7,409 nt of DNA. It comes from Oscillospiraceae bacterium (GTDB taxonomy: Bacteria > Bacillota > Clostridia > Oscillospirales > Ruminococcaceae). A program made the translations under genes and the position numbers. Position 1 is the stretch's first letter, and each line of letters opens with the position of its first letter. The DNA lies in NCBI GenBank assembly GCA_029062865.1, contig JAIDPG010000080.1, positions 1-7,409 on the forward strand, given 5' to 3'. Below are positions 1 through 7,409 of this stretch, piece by piece. The notes below the pieces were generated by a model. It was not told where the DNA came from. It ran no database searches and was given only the letters and a program-made list of their open reading frames with translations.

Positions 1-1619
<1,619 letters not shown>

Positions 1620-1652
1620 AATCATTTTCCTCTCGGAATAATTTATCGGTGA

Positions 1653-2408
1653 TCATTCCGCGGTCACATCAAGACCGAGGCCGTTTATCCAAGCCGCCAT
1701 ATCGCCGCGTGACGTGCTGCCGCTAAGCCGCGCGCCGTCGAGCCAGTTAACGGAGCCTGCGCAAAGCGAGTGAAGGTTTTTCGCGCTTGAGCCCAAGCCG
1801 CTGCTGCTTGAAGTGCAGAACGGGACGATAGTCTTTCCCGAAAAATCATAGCTTTCCATAAACGTGTTGATAATGCGCGGCGCTTCGCCCCACCAGATCG
1901 GATAACCGAGAAAAATTATGTCGTAATCCGACATATTCGACACGCTGCCGTTTATCTCGGGACGGCTGCTCGGATCGTTCATTTCCTTTGTGGAACGGCT
2001 GTTTTTGTCGCTGTAATTAAGATCGGCTGACGTGTATGGCTGCGCCGGAGCTATCTCGTAAATATCCGCTTTCATCGCTTCCGCGGCGTATTCGGCGAGC
2101 GCCTTGGTAGTTCCGGTTGCGGAGAAATACGCGACCAGCACTTTTTTGCTTATGTCCTCCGACTGCTGATCGGAATTGGCGTCCGAGGAGGTGTCGCTTG
2201 CGGAATTGCCGTCACTTATCGCGCTGTTGTCGGAAACGGGTTCGGAGCTGTTGTTGTTTTCCGATACGGCGCTGTCGGGGCGGCTTGCGGGCTCGGAATT
2301 TGATGTCGACGTATTTCCGCCCGCGGACGGCTCGCTTGAATTGCCGCTGCAAGCCGTAAGCATTACTATCATAAAAAGCGACAAAATTACAAGTAAAATT
2401 TTCTTCAT
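1653..2408 (-). CDS. lipoprotein flavodoxin (secreted, membrane-tethered)
   Basis: This is a 251-residue protein started at ATG 2408, where GGAGG (2416-2420) lies 7 bases upstream. An in-frame TTG at 2426 sits upstream of that RBS and is rejected as the start. Residues 1-20 form a lipoprotein signal peptide ending in the lipobox LTAC, with C20 as the lipidated residue. Residues 21-86 are a low-complexity Ser/Asn/Asp/Glu linker that could span part of the cell wall. Residues 88-251 are a flavodoxin domain of the Flavodoxin_4 type: strand VLVAYFSATGTT with the FMN phosphate loop at 95-101, and GYPIWWGEAP (168-177), whose Trp residues lie where flavodoxins stack on the flavin. It should carry one FMN and shuttle electrons outside the membrane. 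The gene follows the aldo/keto reductase by 19 bases and precedes the membrane cytochrome-like gene by 33 bases, which suggests (inference) that the cytochrome-like protein is its redox partner. No ApbE-type flavinylation motif was seen. Confidence -1.
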   Translation of the reverse strand: MKKILLVILSLFMIVMLTACSGNSSEPSAGGNTSTSNSEPASRPDSAVSENNNSSEPVSDNSAISDGNSASDTSSDANSDQQSEDISKKVLVAYFSATGTTKALAEYAAEAMKADIYEIAPAQPYTSADLNYSDKNSRSTKEMNDPSSRPEINGSVSNMSDYDIIFLGYPIWWGEAPRIINTFMESYDFSGKTIVPFCTSSSSGLGSSAKNLHSLCAGSVNWLDGARLSGSTSRGDMAAWINGLGLDVTAE

Positions 2409-2427
2409 TTTTGTTCCTCCGTTCAAT

Positions 2428-3432
2428 TTATTTTTTCTCGTCGAGCAGGATCACGCCTTGTTCGGGGTTTTTGTCTATCGCTCCGACGACGGGGTGCGGA
2501 ACGTAAAGCTCCTCCAGATACGCGGTATCGGTGTCTGTCAGCTTTACGTCCAACGCCCCTGCCGCGTCCTCCAGATACTGCGGTTTTGTAGCTCCGATAA
2601 TCGGAGAAGCTACGCCCTTTGCCCACTGCCACGCAAGGGCGATCTGCGACATTTTGCAGCCGTATTTTTCTGACAATTCCTTTACGCGCTCTACGATGAG
2701 CATATCCTGCTGTTCCATTCTGTCATATTTGCCGGCGGCTACCTTGTCGGTCTTGCTCCTCAGCGTGTCGGAGCGCCAGGTCGCTCTCGACAAATGACCT
2801 CCCGCGAGCGGACTGTACGGCATAAGCGACACGCCCAATTGCCTGCAGATCGGGATAAGCTCGCGTTCGTCCTCTCTGTACAACAGATTGTAGTGGTTTT
2901 CCATTGCCGAGAATTTAGTCCAACCGTGTTTTTCGGCGGCGAGTTGCATATTGTGGAACTGATAACCGTACATCGCCGAAGCGCCGATAGCCCGTACTTT
3001 TCCGCACCTTACCAAATGATCGAGCGCTTCCATCGTTTCCTCGATGGGAGTGTCATAATCGAAGCGGTGAATGATGTACAGATCGAGATAGTCCGTTCCG
3101 AGACGCGCCAAAGTGCCGTCGATCTCTCTTAAAATCGCGTTTTTTGAAAGCCGCCCCTCGTTGAAATAAACCTTTGAGGCGATAACGACTTTATCACGTG
3201 CAATGTTGTTTTTTATCGCCCTTCCGAGATATTCCTCGCTCGTTCCCGCCGAATATCCGTTGGCGGTGTCGAAGAAATTTATGCCGAGAGAAAGCGCTTG
3301 CTTTATGATCTCCTCGCTTTCTTTTTCGCCAAGCGTCCAATCGTGCATGGTTCCGGCTTTTCCGAAGCTCATACAGCCGATGCACAGCTTGGATATTTCG
3401 ATATCCGTGCCGCCTAATTTTGTGTATTGCAT
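2428..3432 (-). CDS. aldo/keto reductase
   Basis: This 334-residue protein has the normal length for the family and should fold as a TIM barrel using NADPH to reduce aldehydes or ketones in the cytoplasm. The catalytic tetrad is visible: D55 and Y60 in FFDTANGY, K87 in VIASKVYF and H122 in LYIIHRFD. The C-terminal NADP-binding segment SPIIGATKPQYLEDAAGA (276-293) is also present, as is YSPLAGGHLS (206-215). ATG 3432 is chosen because AGGAG (3442-3446) lies 9 bases upstream; that RBS overlaps the stop codon of the preceding flavoprotein gene, which fits translational coupling. It sits between two flavoproteins in the MerR operon. The family call is secure. The substrate cannot be read from sequence, and a role in clearing reactive carbonyls or quinone-like electrophiles is only an inference from the redox context. 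Confidence -1.
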   Translation of the reverse strand: MQYTKLGGTDIEISKLCIGCMSFGKAGTMHDWTLGEKESEEIIKQALSLGINFFDTANGYSAGTSEEYLGRAIKNNIARDKVVIASKVYFNEGRLSKNAILREIDGTLARLGTDYLDLYIIHRFDYDTPIEETMEALDHLVRCGKVRAIGASAMYGYQFHNMQLAAEKHGWTKFSAMENHYNLLYREDERELIPICRQLGVSLMPYSPLAGGHLSRATWRSDTLRSKTDKVAAGKYDRMEQQDMLIVERVKELSEKYGCKMSQIALAWQWAKGVASPIIGATKPQYLEDAAGALDVKLTDTDTAYLEELYVPHPVVGAIDKNPEQGVILLDEKK

Positions 3433-3444
3433 TTTTTCACGCTC

Positions 3445-3987
3445 CTATATTGATTTTCCAAGCTCATAAGCCGCCTGCATATGGATCGTGCCTTTGGTCA
3501 TTGAGGGCGTTCCGCAGCCCGTGCCAAGCACCGTTCCGACGTTTTCGAAATTCATATAGCTGCAAAGCTTTTTGTAATGATTTTCCGTGTACGGCATCAC
3601 GTCGTCGTTGGAATCCCAAGCCGCCGTTATAAGCACCGCTTTGAGATGTTTTCCCGAAAGCCGCGTCGTATAGCTGTAAAACCGGTCGATGACCGCCTTG
3701 AGCTGCGCCGACATTCCGAAATAGTAAATCGGGGTTACGAACACGACCATATCCGACCTGTTCAAATCAAGCAGCGCGTCACGGATAACGCGGTTATCGT
3801 CCTTGTGAACGCACTCGCCGTTCATGCCGCATTTGCCGCAGCCGATACAAGGGTGTATATCCATATGCGCCGCGTCAAGCACCGTTACGGAATGTCCGCT
3901 CTCCTTTGCGCCCTTGATAAACTGCTCCGCCAGAAGATTTGACGAGCCGTTCTTGTGAGGACTGCCCTCAAGTACAACTACTTTCAT
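3445..3987 (-). CDS. NAD(P)H-dependent FMN oxidoreductase, iron-sulfur flavoprotein (Isf)-like
   Basis: This 180-residue protein has a flavodoxin-like fold. The N-terminal strand MKVVVLEGSP leads into the FMN phosphate loop (G8-N17, GSPHKNGSSN), and TPIYYFGMSAQLKAVIDRF (85-103) is the second flavin-contact segment typical of NADPH-dependent FMN reductases. Between them is a Cys cluster C47-X2-C50-X2-C53-X5-C59, which fits the compact CX2CX2CX4-7C motif that binds a 4Fe-4S cluster in archaeal and clostridial iron-sulfur flavoproteins. Expected role: cytoplasmic electron transfer from a reduced nicotinamide or ferredoxin through FMN and an iron-sulfur centre. The start is supported by GAGG (3996-3999) 8 bases upstream. 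The ATG lies 20 bases inside the end of the broken flavin reductase frame, and the stop is 12 bases before the aldo/keto reductase start. Whether the cluster is assembled, and the electron donor, are not determinable here. Confidence -1.
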   Translation of the reverse strand: MKVVVLEGSPHKNGSSNLLAEQFIKGAKESGHSVTVLDAAHMDIHPCIGCGKCGMNGECVHKDDNRVIRDALLDLNRSDMVVFVTPIYYFGMSAQLKAVIDRFYSYTTRLSGKHLKAVLITAAWDSNDDVMPYTENHYKKLCSYMNFENVGTVLGTGCGTPSMTKGTIHMQAAYELGKSI

Positions 3988-4425
3988 TTTCGTTACCTCG
4001 ACACTTTTCTTTTTGCGCTTTTAATTCCTTGCCGGGCGACAAGCAATTTCCGATGACGTCTCCCGTCCTCAGATACTCGTAGGTCGGCATTTCAAAAAGC
4101 ACGGGCTTTAACGTGTGATAGTCGATCTTTCCCGAAACGTTCAGCACCGTTTCCTCAGCATAAACATTGTCTAGCGTGCAGATAAAGGACTCAAAGCCCT
4201 TTGTTTCGTAAACATCATCCACGGAGCATTCCATAACGACGGGAGCTTCTTCTATGACAGGCGCGCCGCTTTCTTCCAAATAATAGGCGAATACGTCCGA
4301 TTATGCCGAGATGTCCTACCAACACCCAATTCGGTTTTTCGTCTGTCATTGCGCCGACTATGGTGAGCGGCGTGGAATACAGCGCCAAAGCGTTTCAGAT
4401 ATTCTTTCTCATACGATATACCCAT
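3968..4425 (-). pseudogene. flavin reductase-like protein, disrupted by a frameshift or nonsense change and an internal deletion
   Basis: Pieces of one flavin reductase-like (FMN-binding split-barrel) protein appear in different frames. The N-terminal piece LYSTPLTIVGAMTDEKPNW...GHLGIIG is coded from 4382 to about 4297. It has no intact start: the ATG at 4425, directly after the MerR stop, gives MGISYEKEYLKRFGA and would need a one-base shift to join it, while the in-frame ATG at 4412 reaches TGA at codon 6. The C-terminal piece, from SDVFAYY at about 4300, is in another frame and runs to TGA at 3968. It contains APVVMECSVDDVYETKGF and EMPTYEYLRTGDVIGNCLS. From memory of relatives, some 45-50 residues between GHLGIIG and SDVF are absent. 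The intact protein would supply or use reduced FMN in the cytoplasm. Position between MerR and the Isf-like gene, and a 20-base overlap with the latter, show it belonged to this operon. Assembly error is possible, since the contig carries adapter. Confidence -1.
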
Positions 4426-4788
4426 CTATTTGTTCTTTTTCTTTTGATTCTCGCGGATCTCGTGCCGTAGATAATCCATTCGTTCAAGCTGGCGCTCTTT
4501 TAAATGTATCTCGTCAAGCGCCTTTTTGCGCAGCTCGTCGAGCATTTTCATCCGCGTTTTTTCCGTGGAATCGCCCTGTAAGAGCAGCTTCATATACGAC
4601 TCCACCTCGTCCTTTTGGAATCCCATATCGTGAAGCGCCATGATCATCCCGAGACGCTCCAGATCGCGGTCGTCGTACTGCCAATCGCTCATCGCCATGC
4701 GAACCGCGTCGCATAAGCCCATCTCGCGGTATTCGTCCAATATGGCAATGGGAATATTATAACGTTCGCTGACCTCTGCTTTATTCAT
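4426..4788 (-). CDS. short MerR-family transcriptional regulator
   Basis: This is a 120-residue DNA-binding protein. Residues 1-65 form the winged helix-turn-helix of MerR regulators: AEVSERYNIPIAILDEYREMGLC corresponds to the recognition helix and wing entry, and WQYDDRDLERLGMIMALHDMGF (roughly 36-57) is the typical second half. Residues 75-118, rich in Lys, Glu and Leu, should form the antiparallel coiled coil for dimerisation. No effector-binding domain follows and no conserved Cys sensor is seen, so the signal is unknown. ATG 4788 is preceded by AGGA (4800-4803) at 11 bases, slightly long. It is the first gene of the operon, and its stop codon abuts the ATG of the broken flavin reductase. 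The sigma-A promoter at 4857-4885 and the repeated boxes at 4815-4856 suggest autoregulation (inference). The family call is secure from the wing and helix pattern. Confidence -1.
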   Translation of the reverse strand: MNKAEVSERYNIPIAILDEYREMGLCDAVRMAMSDWQYDDRDLERLGMIMALHDMGFQKDEVESYMKLLLQGDSTEKTRMKMLDELRKKALDEIHLKERQLERMDYLRHEIRENQKKKNK

Positions 4789-4814
4789 ACCGTATCGCTT
4801 CCTGTTCAGAGATT

Positions 4815-4856
4815 AGAGGCAAGAAGAAAGAGGTAAGGCTTCTGTCTCTTACCTCT
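4815..4856. repeat. three AGAGGYAAG boxes (two direct, one inverted) next to the MerR promoter
   Basis: AGAGGCAAG at 4815-4823 and AGAGGTAAG at 4829-4837 are direct copies 14 bases apart. CTTACCTCT at 4848-4856 is an exact inverted copy of the second, with a 10-base loop between. The inverted box touches the -10 element (4857-4862), so the array covers the expected transcription start and leader. This fits an operator for the MerR protein or another regulator, but classical MerR operators lie between -35 and -10, which is not the case here. The outer pair can also be read as a terminator hairpin. Confidence -1.
4820..4856 (-). terminator. possible terminator for lysR, overlapping the start of the MerR transcript
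   Basis: In the minus-strand transcript AGAGGTAAG (4856-4848) pairs perfectly with CTTACCTCT (4837-4829) across a 10-base loop. A pyrimidine run TTCTTCTT follows (4828-4821). It begins 45 bases after the LysR stop. The stem is only 9 bp and the tail is interrupted by C, so strength is uncertain. Confidence -1.
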
Positions 4857-4885
4857 ATTATAACCTGTCTTTTTCCGAATGTCCA
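4857..4885 (-). promoter_or_regulatory. sigma-A promoter of the MerR redox operon
   Basis: On the minus strand a perfect TATAAT (4862-4857) is preceded at 17 bases by TGGACA (4885-4880), one base from TTGACA. Transcription should begin near 4850, giving a leader of about 60 bases before the MerR ATG. No other convincing promoter was seen within the downstream genes, and the small gaps fit one transcript from here to the left edge. Confidence -1.
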
Positions 4886-4901
4886 ACGCCTATTTTGCAT
4901 T

Positions 4902-5780
4902 TCACATAATGCCCTTTGGGCATTTCTTGATAAAATCGATGAACGCGGTCGTTGCGGGAGAAAAAACCTGGCTGTCCTTCCACGTAAGCACCGAACTAAA
5001 CTCCAGCTTAGGATAAAGCGGAACAAAGCTCAGGCCGTCATAACTGCAATTAAGCCTCAGACAAAGCGCGATGCCAACGCCGTTCTGCACCATTATCGCG
5101 CTGTTGTACAGAAGATTGTACACAGAAACGACGTTCATCTGTTTCGCGTTATCCCCGAACCAGCTTGAAAGCTCGTGCTGTATCGGGTCGCTTGCCGTTG
5201 TGATGAGAGGTAAGCCTGCCAGATCGTTTGACGTTACAAATTCTTTTTTCGCGATATCCGAGTTTTCGGGCGCGAGTATGCCCCACTGCTCTCTTGTGTT
5301 CAAGCGGATGAATTCGTATTTTGAGGTGTCGACGGGCTCCAGCAGAAGCCCGATGTCAAGCGTTCCGTTCGCTATGCGCGATTTTATTTCCTCGGCATTC
5401 CCGCTGTAAATATCGAACGTCACAAGCGGGTGAATTTCACGAAAATCCGCGATAAGCCGCGACAGCTCGTTTACGCTTTGCAGCTCGCCGCTTCCGACAG
5501 CGACAAGCCCCGAAAGGGTTTCCTCTTTTTGTTCGAGCTCGCTTCGTGTGCGCTCCGCAAGAGTTACCATTTCCTGTGCGCGGCGTTTTAACAGCATTCC
5601 CTCGCTCGTGAGAATGATCCGATGGCTGCTCCTGTCGAACAGCTTAACGCCGAGTTCCTCCTCAAGCTGCATCAGCTGCCGTGAAAGCGTTGGCTGGGTT
5701 ATGTGAAGCAATTGTGCGGCTTTTGTTATGTTTTCTTCCCTCGCGACCATAAGAAAGTAATTCAGAACCCGCAGTTCCAT
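4902..5780 (-). CDS. LysR-family transcriptional regulator
   Basis: This 292-residue protein matches the usual LysR length. Residues 1-60 hold the winged helix-turn-helix (LRVLNYFLMVAREENITKAA; HITQPTLSRQLMQLEEELG; LFDRSSHRIILTSEG), with the classic ITQPTLSRQ recognition helix. A linker helix (about 60-88, LLKRRAQEMVTLAERTRSEL) gives dimerisation. The remainder, from GLVAVGSGE, is the two-lobe substrate-binding fold that senses a small-molecule effector. ATG 5780 is supported by a strong AGGAGGTG (5793-5786) 5 bases upstream and by a promoter just before it. The gene ends 113 bases before the MerR start and may act on the neighbouring redox operon, but LysR regulators usually control divergent genes and here all genes are co-directional. 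The effector and targets are unknown. Confidence -1.
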   Translation of the reverse strand: MELRVLNYFLMVAREENITKAAQLLHITQPTLSRQLMQLEEELGVKLFDRSSHRIILTSEGMLLKRRAQEMVTLAERTRSELEQKEETLSGLVAVGSGELQSVNELSRLIADFREIHPLVTFDIYSGNAEEIKSRIANGTLDIGLLLEPVDTSKYEFIRLNTREQWGILAPENSDIAKKEFVTSNDLAGLPLITTASDPIQHELSSWFGDNAKQMNVVSVYNLLYNSAIMVQNGVGIALCLRLNCSYDGLSFVPLYPKLEFSSVLTWKDSQVFSPATTAFIDFIKKCPKGIM

Positions 5781-5792
5781 AACAACACCTCC

Positions 5793-5829
5793 TATAAGGC
5801 ATTATACCACATCTGAAATGCTTTTGCAA
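5793..5829 (-). promoter_or_regulatory. lysR promoter with a dyad over the -10 element
   Basis: On the minus strand TTGCAA (5829-5824) and TATAAT (5806-5801) are 17 bases apart, and TGG just before TATAAT makes an extended -10. The 14-base dyad TATAATGCCTTATA (5806-5793; 5-base arms, 4-base centre) covers the -10 and the likely start, which would suit autorepression by LysR. The leader before the ATG would be only about 15 bases. Confidence -1.
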
Positions 5830-5874
5830 CATATTTTGCTTTTATTTGGAAATGAGGCTTTATGTCAGAAAACA

Positions 5875-5913
5875 GCAATACTCCCGCTGCCATAATGGCA
5901 GCGGGAGTATTGC
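5875..5913 (-). terminator. intrinsic terminator of the C11 peptidase gene
   Basis: A perfect 18-bp stem (GCAATACTCCCGCTGCCA at 5875-5892 with its complement at 5896-5913) has a 3-base loop. It starts 57 bases after the peptidase stop. In the minus-strand transcript it is followed by TGTTTTCT, a short U-rich tail; the plus-strand side has no T-run, so it acts leftward. It separates the peptidase unit from lysR. The 190-base gap 5781-5970 holds this hairpin and the lysR promoter and no gene. Confidence -1.
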
Positions 5914-5970
5914 GCAAATTCCGCCGATTGTCAAAGCTTCCGTATCGCTGCCCGACTGCGGTTCGGTTTT

Positions 5971-7360
5971 TTATTTAAACGCGATTTTCCCGTCGGCAAT
6001 GATAAAGTCCCTGATAGGAGAACGCACCGTGTTTCCGTAAACGTCGGTTATCTCCAGAAAGCAATAATATTCGTCGTCTTGGAGCATATCGCAGATCACC
6101 CGCGCGTCGTTCTCAAAGACCATTTGATTGTCAAGTGTCGTATATTTCTCCGCGCCGCCGTAGGTGTGTACGCCGTGGAAGGATATGCAGGTGGAGCCAT
6201 CCTCAATTGGCTCGAGCGTATACCTGCCGTCCTCGCCGTATTTGTAATAGCCGTCAAGGTAAGCTCTCCCGACGCTATCCGCGAAAACGCTTATCGCCCG
6301 GGGCTTCTTTTCTATGCGCACCTCGGCGACGTATGTAACGCCGTCCGCGTCGCGTTCGTAGGGATTTATCGAAATCGGCTCTTTGTTCGGCCACATTATC
6401 CAGAACCCGTTGAACTTGCCCGAAAAGCTTCCGTCCTCCCAATCCGCGGTTTGGCAAAGCTGCTTTCCGTACGCGATGAATTCCTCTTCGTCATCCTCGT
6501 CCTCTTTATAATGTCTGTTGCGCGAAATCCGCAGCCCGACGTTCTTCGCGTAACGGAGCGTCTCGGGAGTAATCGAAAACTTGTATTTCCCGTCGTTTGT
6601 TATTGAGAAATCGCCCGCGGTTTTCACAAGCGCGCTGACATTTCCGCCCATCGCGTCCTCGCCGAGATCGCGCCAACGCCCGCAAAGCGGGCTGTCACCG
6701 CCGATCTCGCCAACGCAAAGCGCCGCGACTTCTCCGGTTTTCAGTTTAGCGTAGTCAAACGCCGGCGAAGCGGAGAGCATCATTGTTTCGATAAACTCGA
6801 TGTAATACGGACACTGCGCGAGCCCCGCGATCGTGCGGAGGTTCTCCGTCCCGAACGGCTCGAACGGATAGTAAATCGTCAGCCCCGAGGCGGTCGGATG
6901 TCCGCCGCCGTTGATTTTTCTGACAACTGCCGCGTCCAGAGCGCTTAAAACCGCCGCCGATTTATCCGTAATTCCGCCGCCCGCGTTTGCGAGCTCGCCG
7001 AGGTCAAGTCGGTTTGCGTAGCCGGCGCAGATGGTTTCGTTCCCGAAGTGCTCCCCCGTCTCAAGCGTTTTTCTGAATTCGACAAGCTGCTCCCGCGTCG
7101 TCAAATTCCCGCACAGATCCCGCGAATAATCGTTGAGCTTTACAAGCAGATCGTCGATTTTTGAAAGCTCGATGACCGAAAGCGTAACGCGGCTTGCGTG
7201 CTCGCTTTTTTCGCTTGCCGTAAGAAAGCTCTCGCAGATCGTCTCGGCGATCTTATTCCAATCGGCGTTCGGTTCTTTTAGGAGCAGCTCGCCAAGCGCC
7301 GTGTAATTCCAACCGTCCGTGGGCTCCAGCTCCTCCGAGCCTATCATATATCTCGCGTAA
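5971..7360 (-). CDS. C11 (clostripain-related) cysteine peptidase family protein, C-terminal part only
   Basis: About 462 residues are visible up to a TAA-type end at 5971. The segment YARYMIGSEELEPTDGW followed by NYTALGELLLKEP and DWNKIAETICESFL is the hallmark that comes shortly after the catalytic Cys in C11 peptidases (normally within a DACLM-like motif). ASGLTIYYPF, about 150-160 residues in, is the further conserved GLSIYFPY-like segment of the family. The C-terminal half, including an acidic stretch (KEDEDDEEEF) and several beta-rich repeats of strands, is not a recognised domain to me. The catalytic His and Cys would lie upstream of what is seen, so activity cannot be judged. Such proteins are typically exported, but the N-terminus is missing. 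The frame can be opened further to 7377 (TTG), where it encodes the peptide MCIRDS. That is adapter, not protein, so the true sequence is cut at about 7360. Confidence -1.
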
Positions 7361-7409
7361 CTGTCTCTGATACACAACTGACGATGCCGACGACTTAATA
7401 GGTGTAGAT
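7361..7409. other. Illumina Nextera adapter read-through (not genomic)
   Basis: Bases 7361-7379 match the transposase mosaic end CTGTCTCTTATACACATCT with 2 mismatches. Bases 7380-7393 match GACGCTGCCGACGA with 1 mismatch. Bases 7394-7401 read CTTAATAG, the reverse complement of index CTATTAAG (recalled as Nextera S518). Bases 7402-7409 read GTGTAGAT, the next bases of that adapter. The order and spacing fit the adapter exactly, so these 49 bases are library artefact. Confidence -1.

Noticed and set aside
2409..2426. Upstream TTG start for the flavodoxin (MNGGTK extension)
   Set aside because: The RBS GGAGG falls inside this extension, and the ATG at 2408 gives a normal lipoprotein signal peptide.
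2176..2673. Plus-strand open frame of 165 codons
   Set aside because: It is antisense to the flavodoxin and aldo/keto reductase genes, both with clear motifs, and has no RBS.
3968..4279. Stand-alone 103-residue protein starting at TTG 4279
   Set aside because: Its residues align with the C-terminal part of flavin reductase-like proteins and the homology continues upstream of 4279, so it is a fragment of the broken gene.
4863..4879. Classic MerR operator within a 19-base -35/-10 spacer
   Set aside because: The spacer is 17 bases and has no dyad; the repeats lie downstream of the -10 instead.
5875..5913. Hairpin as part of a mobile element or CRISPR repeat
   Set aside because: It is a single copy with a terminator shape and location; no second copy exists in the window.
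6079..6606. Plus-strand open frame of 175 codons
   Set aside because: It is antisense to the C11 peptidase and shows no recognisable domain.
7360..7377. Coding start for the peptidase at TTG 7377 giving MCIRDSYARYM
   Set aside because: These codons are read from Nextera adapter; the gene really continues beyond the cut at about 7360.

Overview
The window looks like the end of a short-read contig from a gut-type Clostridia genome (Bacillota, perhaps Oscillospiraceae or Ruminococcaceae; inferred). The basis is mid-range GC, strong AGGAGG-type ribosome binding sites, sigma-A promoters of TTGACA/TATAAT type, and protein families typical of that group: a short MerR regulator, a Cys-rich flavin oxidoreductase, a lipoprotein flavodoxin, a DUF4405 membrane cytochrome and a C11 (clostripain-like) peptidase. 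Every real gene lies on the minus strand, so transcription runs from the right edge to the left edge.

Right to left: 7361-7409 is not biological sequence. It matches Illumina Nextera adapter, including the mosaic end and an 8-base index. Genomic sequence ends at about 7360, inside a C11-family peptidase gene (5971-7360) that lacks its catalytic N-terminal half. A strong hairpin terminator (5875-5913) closes that unit. A LysR regulator follows (5780-4902) with its own sigma-A promoter.

At 4857-4885 a second sigma-A promoter starts a tight six-gene unit: a MerR regulator (4788-4426); a flavin reductase broken by a frameshift or nonsense change and an internal deletion (4425-3968); an FMN oxidoreductase with a probable iron-sulfur Cys cluster (3987-3445); an aldo/keto reductase (3432-2428); a secreted lipoprotein flavodoxin (2408-1653); and a large membrane protein (1619 to beyond the left edge). 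The last protein joins a seven-helix cytochrome-b-like DUF4405 region to an extracytoplasmic SUMF1/FGE-sulfatase-like domain. Gaps are -20 to about 33 bases, and each downstream gene has its own Shine-Dalgarno site.

Taken together, the MerR unit looks like a redox module. Cytoplasmic flavin/iron-sulfur and aldo/keto oxidoreductases are encoded with a membrane di-heme candidate (His-X13-His in helix 2 and in helix 4) and two extracytoplasmic partners, the tethered flavodoxin and the SUMF1-like domain. Electron transfer across the membrane is an inference from family and topology. The most unusual item is the DUF4405-SUMF1 fusion. No tRNA, rRNA, CRISPR, insertion sequence or origin was seen.
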